DNA of 7,165 nucleotides, from assembly GCA_007135355.1 (NCBI GenBank), contig SLJA01000241.1, positions 1-7,165 of the forward strand, read 5' to 3'. The position numbers and the translations under genes were made by a program. Position 1 is the first letter of the stretch. Each line of letters begins with the position of its first letter. Below the pieces are notes generated by a model. It made no database searches, was not told where the DNA came from, and saw only the letters and a program-made list of their open reading frames with translations. Positions 6,571 through 7,165 of this stretch are shown here, piece by piece. The stretch comes from Wenzhouxiangella sp. Lineage in GTDB: Bacteria > Pseudomonadota > Gammaproteobacteria > Xanthomonadales > Wenzhouxiangellaceae.

Positions 6571-7165
6571 ATGAGTGATGAACAATTCCCACAGCAGTCT
6601 GCTGCGCCGGGCTCGCCCGACCGGTCGGCGGCCGGCGCCAGGATCGGTATGGTCGTGTGGTCCAGCGATGAAGCCTTGCGCGAACTCGCCGCTGGATTCA
6701 GCTCCAGCACCGCCGAGCTGCAGGTCGTCGAAAACGAGGCGGAGATCACGGCCGCTCTGGATCAGCCGGGCTGCCGCGCTGTGCTGCTGGACGCTGATCC
6801 GCTGCAGCCGGCCCAGCTGGATGTTCTGCTCGCTGCCCTGAAGCGTCACCCTGCAGCGCCGATCATTATTGCCGCGGCCAGCAAGGAGCCGGCCAAGATC
6901 TGCATGGAGCGTTTGAACGCCGGGAGTATCAATCGGCTGCTGTTGAAGCCGGCCTCCTCCGGCGGGCTGCGTCTTGCCGTTGAATACGCCGTCGCTCGCT
7001 GTCGCGAGGGCGGCACGCCCGCGCCGGCGGCGCCAAAGGCCGAAGCCCAGGCCACCGGCACCAGCCGTTTGCCGGTGTTTATCGGCGGTGGCGCTCTGGC
7101 CGCTGTGCTGGTGCTTGCACTGGTCTTCTTTTTGCGCGCATCGCCGGATCCAGACCCGACTTTGG
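6571..7165 (+). CDS. Membrane-anchored protein with degenerate receiver-like domain, partial at 3' end
   Basis: The frame is open from ATG 6571 to the window edge (198 residues, no stop). Residues about 24-145 look like a response-regulator receiver fold: strand IGMVVWSSDE (25-34, one acidic residue where receivers usually have a pair), VLLDAD (71-76, D74 at the phospho-acceptor position), strand IIIAAAS (98-104), and NAGSINRLLLKP (116-127) with the conserved KP lysine K126. A Pro/Ala-rich linker (149-164) leads to a single transmembrane helix (about 168-188, VFIGGGALAAVLVLALVFFL), then RASPDPDPT. The expected topology is receiver in the cytoplasm and the rest outside. The usual receiver Ser/Thr near 101-103 is Ala here, so phosphorylation may be lost. 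What follows the helix is unseen; a periplasmic binding or TonB-like domain is only a guess. Start support is modest: no clear ribosome binding site, and the frame is open upstream to 6493 (a TTG lies at 6508). I do not recognise the full architecture. Confidence 0.7.
   Translation, partial: MSDEQFPQQSAAPGSPDRSAAGARIGMVVWSSDEALRELAAGFSSSTAELQVVENEAEITAALDQPGCRAVLLDADPLQPAQLDVLLAALKRHPAAPIIIAAASKEPAKICMERLNAGSINRLLLKPASSGGLRLAVEYAVARCREGGTPAPAAPKAEAQATGTSRLPVFIGGGALAAVLVLALVFFLRASPDPDPTL

Noticed and set aside
1..7165. CRISPR arrays, tRNA or rRNA genes, insertion-sequence ends
   Set aside because: No regularly spaced direct repeats, cloverleaf-like segments, rRNA signatures or transposase motifs were seen on either strand.

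Overview
The window is a piece of a GC-rich bacterial chromosome, most likely from a Pseudomonadota (gammaproteobacterial) genome. That placement is an inference from high GC at third codon positions, an EcoR124I-like HsdR, a proteobacterial HigA-like antitoxin and an OFA-type transporter; no rRNA or tRNA gene is present to confirm it.

Left part (1-4939): an anti-phage/restriction segment on the + strand. A nearly full-length type I restriction-modification R subunit (hsdR) is followed 78 bp later by a DUF262 protein with a C-terminal HNH-like motif (GmrSD/type IV restriction class). hsdM and hsdS are not in the window and presumably lie to the left. HsdR would cleave DNA lacking the host's methylation pattern. 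The DUF262-HNH protein could cover the complementary case of phage DNA carrying modifications, so the pair would form a layered defence locus.

Middle (4940-5620): a short hairpin, a stretch with no assignable gene, then the remains of a type II toxin-antitoxin operon. A good -10 box overlaps a TATACG-N7-CGTATA inverted repeat. Just downstream is a 38-codon scrap that begins like a RelE/HigB-family toxin, and then an apparently intact HigA/MqsA-type HTH antitoxin. The toxin seems to have been lost while the antitoxin and its probable operator were kept. A strong 13-bp-arm hairpin follows.

Right part (5621-7165): on the - strand is the C-terminal six-helix half of an OFA-family MFS transporter, with no start codon and no N-terminal half (a pseudogene). 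Diverging from it on the + strand is the start of a membrane-anchored protein with a degenerate response-regulator receiver-like domain and one transmembrane helix; it runs off the right edge. Two gene remnants in about 1.3 kb beside a restriction locus suggest an accessory-island edge that has undergone deletions. The most interesting items are the hsdR/DUF262-HNH pairing, the orphan antitoxin with retained operator, and the receiver-TM protein.
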